NCBI RefSeq assembly: GCF_003369915.1 | Contig: NC_046675.1 | Span: 5,146,001-5,210,000 of the forward strand | DNA length: 64,000 bases | Direction: 5' to 3' | From: Drosophila miranda | Taxonomy: Eukaryota > Arthropoda > Insecta > Diptera > Drosophilidae | In this document: piece by piece, positions 50,801-64,000 of the stretch | Layout: each line of letters begins with the position of its first letter | Numbering within the stretch: the stretch's first letter is position 1 | Translations under genes and position numbers: made by a program | The notes under the pieces: generated by a model | Databases searched by the model: none | Seen by the model: only the letters and a program-made list of their open reading frames with translations | What the model was told of the DNA's origin: nothing

Positions 50801-52334
50801 CTACAGGACGAACTTCTGGGCCGCCAGTCCGAGTATCAGGATCAGGCCGAGAGAGGCCGTGCGACCAGCTGCGGCGCCTGAACGATTATCATCAAGCTCG
50901 ACCAGGACCACGGCTCGGTTGTTAATGCTCTGAAGGTTCCTGAAGTTGTTGTGCAACTGCTTGCCATTTGAGTACTCGATCTCTTTGAACTGCTCGACCT
51001 GCTCCAGGGTCACGGGAAGCGTCTCGGTGAACACAATCCAGATGACGGCCTCGGCACAAGATGGCGTAGTTAAAGAACCAGCATAGGTGTAATAGTTCCC
51101 CGTTGACTGTGGCATCAGATCGTCCACCGCCAGGGAGCTGGACACCGTAACGGGCTTGTTGATGCGACTGTAGGCCCTCACGTCCTCCAGGTTCTTGATG
51201 ATGGAGGCGATGGCATCATTGGGTGTATTCGAAACATGAAAGAGCACGCCGAGGACCACAATGCCGTCCTTAAAGTTGGTCGCTATCGTCATGTTGGGAT
51301 AGAGCTTGTTGCGGTGCACAATATGCACTTCCAGAGGGTATCGCACGCTATTGATGGTATGCTCCGACCACCAGTGCAAGTGGATCTGCTCCAGCTCGTA
51401 CTCGTGCGCCAAGCCGCCACCCTCCATCACCAGCACATCGTCAAAATCATCGATTTGTACTACAAAAGAACTCAGTTTTGTTAGCGCATAATTTCAGTGC
51501 TTTTATCACTCCACTCACTTGAATGGCCATTGTTGACCATTTCCAGATTCTTCTGGGTGTAGCGGTAGTTCTGAAACTTCAACTCATCGAACTTGCCCCG
51601 GAGGGACCACTTGGCCGCCAGATTGATGGGGCTCTGTCTCTTGCCACTATCGCACAGACCGCCCCAATCGGGAAACGCTGTATGGATGAGAGAGACAGAC
51701 AGGAATTAGCAATACATCAATGTCCAAATTTCAATGAAACTTGCTGCAAATCAATTTCCATTATTCAACTTTCCGACAGTTTTCATTAGAAATTAAATGC
51801 TCATAAATCAAAATTGATACAATTGAAAATAACTCTATCCCGAAATTCGGTAGAATTTCCGCAGAATTTTGAAAGTCAGACCGGTCCAAATTGATCATCA
51901 TTCACGATATACGCGTTCTCTGTCCAATTTGCATACCCAGCAATTTGGCGCAATTTAACTAAGCTCCGACTCAAGCCCGGAGCGTGCACGTTAAGTGACC
52001 CGACCCGGACACACACAAATGGCCACCGTAAGCGAATATGCGAATAAATATACATAGACCTCCGCTATGTGTCTATGCAAAGCACTTGACAATGGAAATG
52101 GGCCGAGTAACCTACTCCCGCGTACAATAGCAAAAAGCGAGGGCCAGTGCCTCTGCTTCTGTCTCTGCCACTCTGGCGTTGATTAAGTAATTTTAGCAAA
52201 TAAACTTGAATGGCTGCAGATTGGCATTACTTACGCGCATCCTTATTGTTGTCCAAGTCCGGATAGCCCCACTCGCTGGCCCAGCTGAGTCCCAGAGAGC
52301 AGCAAACTGCAATGCGAGAGAGGTTGTTACACAT
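50801..52334 (-). CDS. alpha-carbonic anhydrase, probably GPI-anchored
   Basis: Exons 52334-52235, 51677-51519 and 51459-50801, 305 residues. The start MCNNLSRIAVCCSLGLSWAS reads as a signal peptide directly continuous with EWGYPDLDNN. The zinc ligands are all present: H113 and H115 in QIHLHWW, H132 in PLEVHIVH. The SEHTIN gate region and GSLTTPSCAEAVIWIV (Thr199 equivalent) are intact, so it should hydrate CO2. The C terminus has small residues (SGAAAG) then a hydrophobic tail (LGLILILGLAA), typical of GPI attachment, giving an extracellular membrane-bound enzyme. Intron 1 is 557 bp, intron 2 59 bp. A minus-strand TATA (ATTATATAG) near 52550 may be its promoter. Confidence 0.85.
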
Positions 52335-52559
52335 ATATAAATGTCAAGTATACGCACTGTGCAAATGGGAACGTTTTAATGGCAACCGTTTACAAAACGT
52401 GTAAACTTCAACTTGACCGACAATGTCGATCGGAATGCTCAGGGCCGAACACACTAAAACCTGCAGCTGGGTCTGATGTATGGGCCCATAAAATTCGGGT
52501 AAAAAACAAAGAGAGGAACCGGGCGACTGTGGGATGGTCAGAGGGTGAATCTATATAAT

Positions 52560-55500
52560 GTTTTTGGCAGCGTCAGCAGACGACAGCACCTTGCACTTGA
52601 ATGGGGCTAAAAATACACGTGAAATTTATGATTTCCACCACATATTGTACATATATTTTGTATATATAAACGCGATTATTTTATTTCAATCAACTGCTGC
52701 TGCTGCTGCTGCCGATGGCATTAATGTTTCATTAACCTGTACAAAAATTGGACCAAAATCATTTCTTTGTCCACTGCGGCTTTCTCTTTCTTTTTTTTTT
52801 TGGCTAAAAGCATTTTGACATTTGCACATCAAAATATCAACTAAATTTTATGCGTGCGGCCTGAGCAAATTTTTACGATCCATTTGTGTATTTAAAAAGC
52901 ACTGACCCATCAGCATAACTCTGGACCACTGTGATCTGCGATCAACTATATGTGTTTATTGAGACATAACCAGCATTAATGGGTTAATAAAAAGCCCGCA
53001 AGCAACTCGGTTAATTTATCGCCATTTTCTGTGTCTAATCTTTGGGAAATTTATGCTCTCTGCTAGACAATTTTGCGAGTTTTCCCTGCAGGCGACAAGC
53101 GACAACGGCAGCTGTGAAAGTTGAGTACTATATACAATACATATTCCGCCAGGCAGTATAAATATATTAATATACTTTCTGCCGGCGGAACGTGTTCATC
53201 GGCTGATGTGTGCATAGTATACGAGTGGTTTCTTGGGTCGCCGTCGCCCTGTGACGCAATGGTTCAGAGGGAAAGATTTCCAAGTTATGCCATTTGTTTG
53301 CGATTAGACAAAACCTAATATTTCATTTTTTTTCGATTCTGTACTGCCTCTGATCCGCGGCACTTTAATGAGTTTTTAATATTTTTTTGTGAGCACATGG
53401 TAAACAGGCAGAGTGTACTTAGAGATTTGAGTGGCACACTACTTGAATTTGTACTGAATGATGGATAATAAAGCAATAAATTTCATTTCGAATTTTAATC
53501 ACAAGACCGAATAGGTGTATCACGCGCTTATATAATATTTTCTGATTCATTTCCCGAGAGATCAAACGGCAAAAGGGAAATGTTGAAAGAATCACTGGAT
53601 CTTGATCGCTTCCGAAGTGTTTTCCGTGTGGAAATATGCCAAGCAAATGTCGGGCAACAATTTAAAGGGCAATTAGATTTTTGCACATGCAAAGCTCGGA
53701 CAATTACATTTGAGTGGATAAAACTTTGATAGTTGATAATGGGAATAGTGTTTCTGTAATTTGAGACCCCGGGGTGTAAAAGTTAACAAAACTGTAATTG
53801 CATACGGGCAATGCAAATGACGGATAATCATGTGAAAATCAGCACAAAACAAACAACGGCCACTGGAAAAGGGAAATGCCTAGGCACCCCCCGAGCCCCC
53901 CCGAACAGCCGATAGCGTCAAATGAAAATATCTCACTCGAAACTGACTGGAATAGGATCGGAATTCTGCATCATGTTGCACTGTCTCTGGCTGGCTGCTG
54001 TTCGTCATCAGCTGGTCGTCGAGTGGCTGTGGCATTACCCTGACTTGCCTCGTCTGTTTATAACCGCATTTCGGCCATGTCAGCTAAAATACTCGTATAA
54101 TTGGAACGATTTCGCATAGCTCAGCAGAGGCGATAAAGACTCTGTCTCCGACGATACTTCTGCTCGTGTGTGTTTCTGTCAAATCACTGCCGTATCGAGA
54201 GCACTCAGTGATTTTCCAGACTGAATTTTATATAGGTTTTACTGAGCCCTATAATCAAAGATATATTCCCCACCGATAAAAAATTTCGGGAGTGCGCAGG
54301 GTTTTATATTCTATTGTCATTTTATCGTTTAGGGGGGCGTGTGAAGACTGTGATAAGCTCTGATATACCGCTAGTCATGTGAATGAAAATAATTGGAATA
54401 GATTGGGGTTCTCTTTCAGCTAATATATATATAATAAATAAATTAATATAATGTCGGTATTCCTTTTGAAACCGACCAAAGAAATTTGCATGCTAATTTT
54501 TTGGCCTTTTATTTGAAGAAGAACTTCCCCATGTAATACAGAAAATAATCTAATCGGTTGCCTTGCCTTGCCGGGCACATAATTCACAGAGAATGCCTAA
54601 TCAGAGGGCCAAACTTTGGTTTTTATGAATTGCCTTAACATTGTGACGTTTGTCTGGATTGCTAACCATAAACTTTTGCTTTGATTGCTTTAGGGCTGGG
54701 TGCATGGATGATCGATTGTGAGAGTGGGCTAAAAAATTTCCATCCATTAGGCAGTTTAACGGACTTTGGGCCCTGAAGAGTGCGAGTGCATGGGGAAGAC
54801 TGTGAAAGGAAGTTGATTAAAGTGTTGAAAACAAACAGCGGAGATAGTGAGTGAGCCGGCACAGGCCAAAGATCTTTGTAAACAAAAGTTCAGTCGCATC
54901 AGTAGGAAGCGGCTGCTATCACGAATGCTTTTCGCTGATATTCTCGCTCTGTAAATTGCAGTTTCACTTTCGATCGGCCAGACAAAGCCAGAAGGCCCCA
55001 GCAGAACGCTTCAGTGGTTGCCAATGGAAATGAATGGAGCCCCGTCTGGGAGGGAGGGAGTGTACAGCAGACTCGGACCCACGTCATTCACAAAGAGGGG
55101 TAGCCCTAATCAAAGCTAACAGCCACTGTGCCAGCAGCCAGAAGCCAAAATCAATCGCATGAAGTAGCAAATATATTTATATAAATTTAATCACACGCCG
55201 ACATATGACTGTCATATATCTTTGGCAGAAATCGCAGCTAATCAGAGGCTAACTGCTACACACGTAGAGTACATATGTACATACATGGAGGCGATTGGGA
55301 GTGCGCGGCAGTGGCGCCTTGTTATTGGGCTTTAGTGGATCGATTAGGCTTAATCGAATCGCGCAGAGATCCATAAACCGAATGTTGTTAATTGCCAGTT
55401 AATCGTTTAATATTCATTGCCCTCAGACGCGGACCCCTGGCCACATTCTTCTCTCTCTCTTCAGATTCGCTAATCAAGGTGGTAAATCTACAGTTAGCAT

Positions 55501-58500
55501 CTTATCGATCGATGATTTCTTGAAACTACTTGTGTACTTTATAGACCAGCTTTTGATTATCTTGATTAGGTCAGCAGTTTTTCCCCGCAGCTATAAATGT
55601 ACTAAATATTTAACATTCGGTGACCCCATCGCACGGGATGACCGCTTGATGCGTCTAATGCTTGTCTCTCTCTGCCGCTATCTGGTGTTAAGCGAATTAA
55701 ATGGGTTTTTTTCCAAAGGCCCCCGCCAATGGCAAACAAGCCGGCAATAGATTGCCTCTTATTCCGATATCTGCTCGGGCGCGTGATCCGTGTCCAAAGT
55801 ACTACTCTTCTGAAGTGCTTTGGAGTGCTTCGAGTAGAATGTTTTGGATGGCAAGGGCTTAGTTTTTTGATAGGCTCGGCATTACATGTTAGAATGATTG
55901 GAGAAGGCAAGACAGAGAAGGCGGAGAGGAAAAAGTCTATGGAAAAAGTGTATGGTAAATGGTATTATATAAAAATTGGAGCCCTTCACCTAAGTAGTCC
56001 ATTTTACAGCATTATCGGTTGATTTGCCATTTATGATCCCAAAGTGGTAATCATAAACACCTGGCTGGGCTGGTCCCTGACCTATTTGCTGATGATTCAC
56101 CTATGTGGCATTATGGGGCTGATTTCGGGTGTCATGATTCATAAGTTTATTGTAACTAAGGAGTTCCCCAATCCAACACGACACTTCGAACGATACCAAA
56201 TGCAAATAAGAACCCTGATCTACGCCACCGCGTCAGATCTGTCTGTGTACTTCGTCTGGCAATCAGCGCTAGTCCCAGTCCATTTGTAATTTACGATCAC
56301 AAAGTACTACAAGTATCTGGCATCTTATCAACTCAAATGATCAAAATAATTACAGAACAAACGGCAAGAAAAGCAGCTACAATTTGAGTGGGGGCGAATG
56401 TGGAACTTTTAGTGTCGGATCAAAGACGTGACATTTTCGATATCCATAGGTTAAAGAATGCCATCAATGCATATAGCCGATTGGAACTCCGATTTGTGTC
56501 GGGTTTGAGGTAGTCATAGGTTTAATCACTGCCGTGAGAAGTCGGAGGCCATTCCATTCCCTTTGAATGTCTCACAGGTGTTTAACACGTAGTATATCCA
56601 CACAAGAAACTAAAATAGATATTTAATTGAAATTTACCTAGTATTGAGAAGGTAACAAAATGCATTTTCCCGGCTTGAATTTTTGTAAAATATTTTGCAG
56701 TAATATCACTTTAAATGCTCTTTCAATGACACTATTTTCAGTTTTAGTTTCACTTGGAATATTTTTGTTTATTTTTTGTATGTTTAGAGACTGCCAGGCA
56801 GGACACTGAACCTTTGCGGTCTCGAAGAGAACTCCATCAAAGTGAGGCACGGCACGCGTCTTTTATAACTGGGAACCTCGGGGTGGGCCAAGAACAGAAC
56901 CCGCAGCGGTCAGGCACAGAATGATTACTGACAAGCGATGCGAGCATCGGGCACTGCACACACACACTGGCATACACCCACTCTCCCACACTCGCACTCA
57001 CACACACACTCGCACCCATACCCATGCGACATAGTCATGTGCACTCACACACCCAGAAGCGAGCGAATTGAATTGAGTTATGGCAACGATACTCGCATGG
57101 CACTCAGGTTGGTGTGCTCTTTATTTAGTTTTTTGGTTTTTTTTCGGGTTTTCGGTTTTCCGTTTTCCGCTCTCGCCCGAAAAAAGTTGACAATAAAATG
57201 GAGCAGATTTTAACGAACCCAAACGCACACCCAAGCAGCAGCTGCAGCAACAACTTACACACACACAACCGCGAAACAGCAATAGTAGCTTAGGCGAGGG
57301 AAGAAAATTGCAATCCCCGAACCAGCGTCGCGGTTTAGAAGCTGATTAATTGATAAGCAGGTAGAACATGCTGGGTCTGGGCGGGATTCCGACTATAAGA
57401 TACCCGTTACTCAGATTTATAATGGACGCGGTAGGTAGAATCAATAGACTTTGGGCCTGCAACAAATTTTATTGTTTCCAATTTGGAGGTTTGGTGGATC
57501 TAAGATCATTGATCGGCGCATTCGGAAGTGCTCGTGGGTACTAAATAAATGATCTTGATGCCAGCAAATCAATTCGAAACAATTTTGTATCATTCATTGC
57601 ATGAGTCTTTTTTTTATGGCTCAGTTTTACAGCTAACGCGTGATTTGACAACAATAAACGGTAGTAGAACATAAATGAGAGTGCGAGAGGAGAAACGACA
57701 CAGGTCGCACGCTCTCTCCCACCCACACCCACACACACACCTGCAGATGAAAAGCAGAGACAGATAAATAGAGAAGCGCAGCGCAGTACAGGATATAACG
57801 TTTACGTTTATCACACAAATATCAAGATCAAGCAAATCATTTTGACACATTTCTGAACAGAAATGTTAATTGAATTTGAATTAGAATTAATATTAATTAA
57901 GTGTGTGGTGCTGAGCAGACCAATTGTTGCACCCATATGCATTTTATGAGAGAGCAGAGCAGAGCAGAACACAACACACAGAACAGAGAGACAAATGCTA
58001 ATTGAACAGACAAATTCTTGTTGAAAGCAATTTCAGTGCCGTGCGCGAGAAAGGGAAAGGAGAAAAAGCCACAGCTGCTGTCGTCGCTGTCTTTTGTTGA
58101 CCATTTCGACGTCGAGTCGACGTCATTAAAGTGCAGTTAATGTGCCAAAAGGCAGAACAAAAGTCAATGTCAAACGGCAGCAGCTGCCGAAGGAGAAGGA
58201 CAGAAAGAGAGAGCCGGATTAGTGGGTGTGTGTGTGTGTGCGTGTGTGTGCGAGTGTTTCTTTGGGTGAGTGAGAGGGCAAAATCTGAATGCATTTCCGC
58301 AACAAATCGCCTCTTGACAGTAATTACTGCCAGCGCGAATGGCAATTTATGACTATCAGAATCACAGATCTTGATACCCTGTAGCTGTAGGGCGGGCCAT
58401 TTCTAAGCATAGCTGGAGAGGCTTTCAAGGGCGGGATAACGATAGCTTAGTCGGGTCATATGCTACGATACGACCATGGAGTGATCCGGATTCTGGTGGG

Positions 58501-60450
58501 CAACACAAATCTCTGTGAAAGTTTCATGCACATAGTTTAAGATATTCATATATGGACATATATGTACATACATTGATTATTAAACTGCAAATCCCTGTCG
58601 CTGGACAAAGTGCTTCGCTGCCTGAAACCAGGTGTTTGTCCATATGTACATATGTATATCGGCTCGTCTGTTAATTCTTTTCTATAAAATATTTATGCGA
58701 TGGTGTCGAGAATGCTGCCTCATCTGCGTTGCAAACTCTGTTTTCCAATCAAACTTTGGGTCCACTATTTGCTCTGAAGGGACAAATTTCTTACCTTTTA
58801 ATCTGGTGACATCAGAATGGCATTCCTCAAAAGGTTATATGTATATCTTTTGTCTTTAATTTAAATTTTACCTCTATAACTCGATTTTAACAATTTTTAA
58901 ACAGAATTTGAGGACAGAATTTGAGTGCGCTTCTATATTTTTTCAGAACTAAAAATTAAAAAATGTATTATTGTTGGTACATAAAGATTTTTGAATCTTA
59001 ATGTTTTATTTATATTTTGTTACATTACTGTATTTATTGAAGAACATTTTGAAGAATACGAAAAAAATATTCGATTCTATTATTTTTTCCATAATTTTAC
59101 GTAGCTGTACGTCGAGGTCATAGTTAGAGTTGATCAAGAGCTCAGACGACTACCTCAATTAGCACACGAACATCAGGGTATGTCGGATATGATATGATAT
59201 AGTGATACCCAAGTCAGGTCCGACCATAGTTGATGGTAATACGGACAAGGAATCCAAACCATAACAAAAGAAACCCGCCAGATAACTAGATAAATACCAC
59301 ATTGCCTCCCGATTATCAGCCTATTAGCTGATTAGCCTCAGATTTAAAACTGAGATTCTTGTTCTCTTCTCTGCTTTGCATTCCAAGTGGATTTGCTTTA
59401 ATCCTCTTAAGGGCAGTGTGTTTGATCTTAAGAGCCCATGAGAACAGGGTGTTCCAGTAGCTGTCCTCTGCAGATATTTGTTTGAAGGTCCATAGTCCTA
59501 AAAGATTTAATCGTTCCAATTTAGTGTATGACCATGAAATTGTTGCAATTTGTTGCTATATTGTATGTATAGTCGCTAAACAAATAGCGAGATTGCATGT
59601 TTTGGAACGCAGGTCTTTCGTTTTGTGTGTTTCTTCCGACCCGATCCCAAATATTCAGTGTCCCCACCCAGATATAATGGGGTTATAAATAGACATCAAT
59701 GCACTGCACCTTTTACTACCGTACTTTTATCAGGCATTCACCATCAGCGCAGCGCGGTGTTTGAATGCATTTTATGAATAGCGAAAAAAAAATCAACAAA
59801 AACACTCGCACACAAATTCTACAAGCGCGTCGACTAACGGCCCGGCAACGTCACGCGATTGGATTGGGGGTTGGGGTGGGCGGGGTGGGCGCTCATGAAT
59901 GAACCCCCCATGTGACAAATTGTGGAAATGATTGACCTCAATAGTCGTTACAATTACATTAAGCGGCAAAGGGCCAACAAGAATGTGTGTAAGAGGTCCG
60001 GGTCCGGGTTTCGTTGAACAAGTGTCAATCGGTGGGCGCCAGATGGGTATTTTTGCAAATTAAAATCGAATTGAAATCAATTGAAGTGCGGAGAGCGGAG
60101 AACATGTGATTTTTATGGGATCGCCAACGAGCGAACAATTCAATTAAGATGTTAAATTAGCGCCGCAAAGCGAGCAACTCCTGTTAAAATCAATCAGAGC
60201 AAGATCGCAGATCAATAATATACTCTATGGGAGCATAAAGTGTACACGAGCAATATCAGAGTTGATGTTCGTATGAACCGATAAGAAATTTCTGCTAGCA
60301 AAATATTCTTGGCTCCTACAATGTAGCTTAGAAATCGATCCATATTTTTGTTGGGTCATTTAATTATTAATTTAATTACTTAAAAGACCAGTTCGGTTTC
60401 AAAATCCAACCGATGTTGCGCCTACTAGCTACGGATGACAAATTTAAACT
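52560..60450. other. 8-kb intergenic region, no supported gene
   Basis: Between the carbonic anhydrase gene and Fmr1. I see many short open frames without ATG context, codon bias or domains. CA-rich tracts occur near 56950-57045 and 57720-57740, a GT microsatellite near 58224, and clusters of CATATG/TACATA words near 55270 and 58550-58650. It may contain regulatory DNA or ncRNA I cannot detect. Confidence 0.5.
58224..58254 (+). repeat. GT microsatellite
   Basis: An imperfect (GT)n run with two CG-type interruptions. Confidence 0.9.
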
Positions 60451-60458
60451 ATGGAATG

Positions 60459-60466
60459 TATCGATA
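60459..60466. promoter_or_regulatory. Fmr1: DRE motif at Fmr1 promoter
   Basis: TATCGATA, a perfect DREF site, with a second partial copy (TATCGAAC) near 60486. It lies about 70 bp before the likely Fmr1 first exon, with no TATA box, as in housekeeping promoters. Confidence 0.45.
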
Positions 60467-60529
60467 TTTTAGTGCGATAAATTGTATCGAACGCTTTGGG
60501 ATTTTCGTTTGCTGAGTTTTCTGTCATAT

Positions 60530-60735
60530 TTTTGAGTGGTATTTTTTCAAATTTCACTTTCGGTCACATGCAAACGCTGCGAAAGACGTGTAAAGCAAAA
60601 ACGAAGAGAACGCAGCGCAGCCGAAAAAAAATTTGAAGCAGCACTGCACGCGTTATATTTATATTTTCAAAAGTTTATAGCAACATTTAAAGTGATTTGC
60701 CAGTCGAAATTAAAGGATAAAAGTGCCGGGCAGCC
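60530..60735 (+). other. Fmr1: Fmr1 5' UTR exon 1 (approximate start)
   Basis: GC-richer sequence after the DRE ending at a donor CAGCC|GTAAGT (60736). The following intron ends at TTTCCAG (61519). The transcription start is estimated, not seen. Confidence 0.45.
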
Positions 60736-61519
60736 GTAAGTTAACAAATCTTTACAGCATTTGTCGTATTGCAGGCGCTTTGGCCGATTCGAAAATTTAG
60801 CAAGAACCGAAAAAGCGAAAAAATTTTGCACAGCGGCGACGACGGCGGCGGCAGAAGTAGAAGCAGCAGAGCGGCTGCGGCGAATATGAATGTTGTTGGC
60901 CAAAGGGAGCGGGAGTAGCTGAAAGATGAAAAACGGCTACGCAACGAAGTGATAATATAGTTAAATAGAATTTACACCACCATCCCAGGGCATCAGATGA
61001 AGTTTTGGAGTGGAATTATGTGTAAATTTGATATGTAAAATCGGCATGTGCCGTGGAGGGGTGTGTGCGTGCTTGTGTGTGTGTGAAATTCTTATTGGAA
61101 AAGCGTGCTCATCAGTGTGAACGAACGTACGAGGCGAGCGAAACATTTCGGCGGTGGCGGCTGCGGCTGCTGCTCTGCCGCTGTGGTGGTGTGCGTGCGT
61201 GAGAGGGAGAGCGCGCCGCACACGCTTTTTTAAGGTGGTGTGGAAGACACACAAAAGAAAGACAAAGAGGAAGAGGAAGCACTCCGCCGCTGCGCTGCCG
61301 GCAAAAGCGTGCTGTGCTGCCGACGTCGCTGCATTTTGTTCAGCCAGGAATTTCTGGCGCTGGCCCCAAAATAACTTCAAAAACATTTTGATTGCCATTG
61401 GGCCGGTGATCGCTCTATCATGCGGCATCTGTCAATATGTACTATATACAACCCAAAAATATCTGTCAAATCTGTTTTTATTGTTTTGTGTTCCTGTGCT
61501 AATTGCATTTGATTTCCAG

Positions 61520-62745
61520 GAACCTCCGCAGAAGCAAGCGAAAAGACTGATTACAAAGTAGTGGAAGCATCCAGGACCAGGACCAGGAATTGTTATAAGG
61601 AGAGAAACTCAAGAGAATCAACTCATCTGCAACGAAATCGAGAACTGCAACTGTCACTGTCACAACAAAGAAGGAGCGGGAAACGGGAAGCACAGCAAAC
61701 TGCATTCGGCTAGGACAAGCCGTGCGTGAGAGTGCTGGAGGAGGAGCAGTCGGGAAGGACATCAGGATAACAGGATAACCCAAGCCACCATCAGGAGCAG
61801 CAGCAGCATGGAAGATCTATTGGTGGAAGTCCGGCTCGAAAATGGCGCCTACTACAAGGTGAGCCACTGGCCAGAGGGATGGGCGGTATTGTGTGTGTGT
61901 GTGTGTGTGTGCGCGCGCTTTGGAGAGAGAAGTCGCCTTTTCCCCGTGTGGATACGGAGTTTTTGGGAGCCCTGCCCCATGGCGGCTGTGTGCCTCAGTT
62001 TCTAATTTTGTGAATTTTAGCTTTATTTCTATAAATAACGGCAACATTTGTTGAGTGGAGTCTCTCGACATCATCGCCGCCTCACCACGCACACTAGTGC
62101 ACAGTGACGCAGGCGCCGCTGCTTGCAGCGCAGCGTGGGGGTGTTAGCGTTGGCGCTGGCAGCGCTGCTTACTGCGCTGCCCATTGACGCGATTCAAATC
62201 TGATGAATTTCCCTTTCTAAACAACGAGATTCTCGATTGATCCTTCTCGAAATCTGCTGAAACACGACCGCAAATATATTTTGCATACTTCTGCCTTTGG
62301 ATCCGATGATTCGTAAACAAACAAATTCAAAACTTTTGACGGTGCAATGATTCAGCAGCGTCGCGATAAGAAAAAAGATCATCGTCATCACAGCTGCAGG
62401 GAAAATCATGGCGTTCTTGCAACAACAATCTATAGGTCGTAGGGCGCGTAATGTGGAATGTCCTATCCGCAACTGAATTTCCCGATCTTGCATTGTTAAT
62501 GCCTTTTAGACCGCCAATCATAAAAATATCATTTATATATAGCTAAATGAAAAATATCATAGGCATAGGCCACATTAATGACACACATTTTTCTCTCTGT
62601 TTTTACCAATGCTCTACCTCTTGCCGCGTGCCCTGCCCTGTGTCGTCTATGCAACAACCAACTAACAACAACACCTGCAAATGCAACAAAAACAGGGCCA
62701 TGTGACAGCTGTCGCCGATGATGGCATCTTTGTGGATGTGGATGG
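61520..62745 (+). CDS. Fmr1: Fmr1, first two coding exons (partial gene)
   Basis: Exon 61520-61858 holds 5' UTR and codes MEDLLVEVRLENGAYYK from the ATG at 61808, ending at AAG|GTGAGC. The next exon, 62696-62745, codes GHVTAVADDGIFVDVDG and ends at GATGG|GTAAGT (phase 2). This is the N terminus of the Drosophila fragile X protein, the start of the first Tudor/Agenet-like domain. Fmr1 is an RNA-binding translational regulator of synapses and germline. From memory, D. melanogaster has Asp where this has Glu (VRLDNG versus VRLENG) and GQVTAV versus GHVTAV. The KH and RGG regions lie beyond 64000. Confidence 0.92.
61889..61917 (+). repeat. GT/GC microsatellite in Fmr1 intron
   Basis: (GT)n followed by (GC)n, 30 bp after the first coding exon's donor. 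Confidence 0.9.
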
Positions 62746-64000
62746 GTAAGTAAAAAGTCGAAAACAACTCCAACCGCTAGCGCGAGTGCGTATGCTTGAG
62801 CGAAATTTATAAAATGTATTTTCCAACTAATTTGCAACAATTAATACAATCAGAGCAACAACAGGGACCACAACAACCAACGACTGCAGCTGAGGGTCGT
62901 CTTTTTGGCATCGAAATTAGAAATTAGAGATGCCGGCCACGCATCATTTGCGAGTATGCTGCCCTGTCCTGCTCCTGCCACAGCGCACGCCCCTCCCGTC
63001 GTCTGGCAAATGTTTAATTTGACGCAATTTGTTAAACGCCGCTACTGCACAAACTGCTGGCTGACGACAGACAGACCGACTGACCAGGGCGATCCACGAC
63101 TGTCCACCACTGTCCGCCCCACTCTGACAGCTTTTCAAAGGCAATAACTGTGTAGAGTGTGGCACAGAGAGGGGCACAGAGAGAGAGCAAATGGCCAGGA
63201 GGCAAGCGGCGTAAGGCAGGGCCAGGCCAGGCCGGCCGTATCTGCCAGAACTGTCAAGTGCGAGCGACAAATGCCACTAAGCAGCGGCGCTGCTGCCGCC
63301 TCGGCCAGCGTCAAAGGCGAAGCTATTTTTAACCGCGGAAAGAAACCATTTATATATATTTATTTATTTCCAACCTGGTTATGAGGCTCCAATCGTGCAG
63401 TTTGTAACGCGAGGGATCTCCAAATGAAAGCCCACATCGTTCCCAACAGAGATAGGCGATATAGAGGGACAGCAGAGCCTCTACTTGGGGCTAAAGGAAT
63501 TCAAGATTAGATTGTAAATTTAGATTAATTTGTATTTCCCATAGAAAGTGTATACAAATATCGTTGTGCTGGGTATAGTTTTTGTAGCACTGCATTTCTT
63601 GTGACATTTTTGGAAAGAAAGTTGTTCGATTTTTTGGGTTTAAATTCGTTGTTGTCTCGTCCATCTTCCATCGCGCATCTTCCCGCCTGAGATTCACTTC
63701 GAGCTGAGAGCAGCTGGATCTAAATTTAGGTGCACCCCACTATCCTGTGGCATTTCCGATCTGCGATCTGTGTCTCGTGGCGGGAATCGGGACTGCCGGA
63801 CTACCACCCACCCCCACAATGGTTCTTGTTCTCACAGTTGTTGCTTCTTGCTCTTGCTTGGCCCTCTGCCAGTGCCAGAGCCAAGGCAGCTGCTGATGCT
63901 GATGCCGCGTGCTGCCTTCGGTCTGGTCTGGTCTGGTCTCTGCCGGCGTTGGCAAACACCTGTCTGCGGGATTCTTTTCATAATTTGGGAAATGCATTTT
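62746..64000 (+). other. Fmr1: Fmr1 intron, no further exon seen
   Basis: I looked for the continuation expected after VDVDG (a VPES-type codon start) and did not find it before the window ends. The intron therefore exceeds 1.25 kb. Confidence 0.6.

Noticed and set aside
52310-52318. TTGCAG read as an intron acceptor upstream of the second carbonic anhydrase
   Set aside because: The frame continues upstream to an ATG at 52334 that gives a complete signal peptide, so no intron is needed.
56044-56289. 81-codon hydrophobic open frame
   Set aside because: Begins at GTG, not ATG, and no exon structure or family is recognisable.
1-64000. CRISPR arrays, bacterial operons, phage or tRNA/rRNA genes
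   Set aside because: Nothing of the kind was seen; the sequence is eukaryotic with spliceosomal introns, and microsatellites account for the regular repeats.

Overview
The window looks like a Drosophila chromosome segment, most likely from an obscura-group species on Muller element E. The strongest anchors are the first coding exons of Fmr1 at the right end, a Tweedle cuticle gene, a tandem serine-protease cluster, short phase-variable introns with Drosophila splice signals, TATA/TCAGTT promoters, and repeated Helitron-like (HINE; SGM/ISY type) insertions typical of the obscura group. Species assignment is inference.

Layout. 0-4 kb: transposon debris (HINE pieces, a 5'-truncated Jockey-type LINE) and an unrecognised exon-like fragment beside a DRE promoter motif. 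3.9-28.9 kb: a recently and repeatedly duplicated block. The apparent ancestral block (26.6-34 kb) holds a small secreted-peptide gene, a possible 34-residue peptide and five S1-family proteases (A-E, 28.9-34.4 kb). Two rearranged derivatives lie to its left (5.4-14.86 kb and 15.8-24.73 kb). In both, a deletion with 3-bp microhomology removed proteases B and C and joined A to D. In both, a polyadenylated retrocopy of tumbleweed (RacGAP50C) sits inside the small intron of the E copy, and the truncated E copy is joined to the 5' exon and upstream region of an unrelated unrecognised gene (X). One unit keeps a full-length 616-codon RacGAP ORF; the other keeps only the C1 plus RhoGAP half. A HINE element lies exactly at the join between the two units. 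A third relative of the small secreted peptide lies at 25.6 kb.

28.9-42.8 kb: ten S1 serine protease-fold genes (A-J). Six have an intact His-Asp-Ser triad (B, C, D, E, H, I) and four are serine protease homologues with lost catalytic residues (A, F, G, J). Nine of the ten have Gly at the S1-pocket position equivalent to 189, so trypsin-like specificity is unlikely; J is too divergent to align confidently there. They look like secreted, probably digestive or extracellular, proteins. 43.0-44.2 kb: a Tweedle (DUF243) cuticle protein gene. 46.8-52.3 kb: two divergent alpha-carbonic anhydrase genes, one lacking a zinc ligand and one apparently active and GPI-anchored. 52.6-60.4 kb: about 8 kb with no gene I can support. 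60.5-64 kb: Fmr1 promoter, 5' UTR exon and the first two coding exons; the gene continues past the window.

The most unusual content is the duplicated chimeric unit: a nested RacGAP retrogene in two diverging versions, an A-D protease fusion that keeps its promoter, and repair scars with templated filler.
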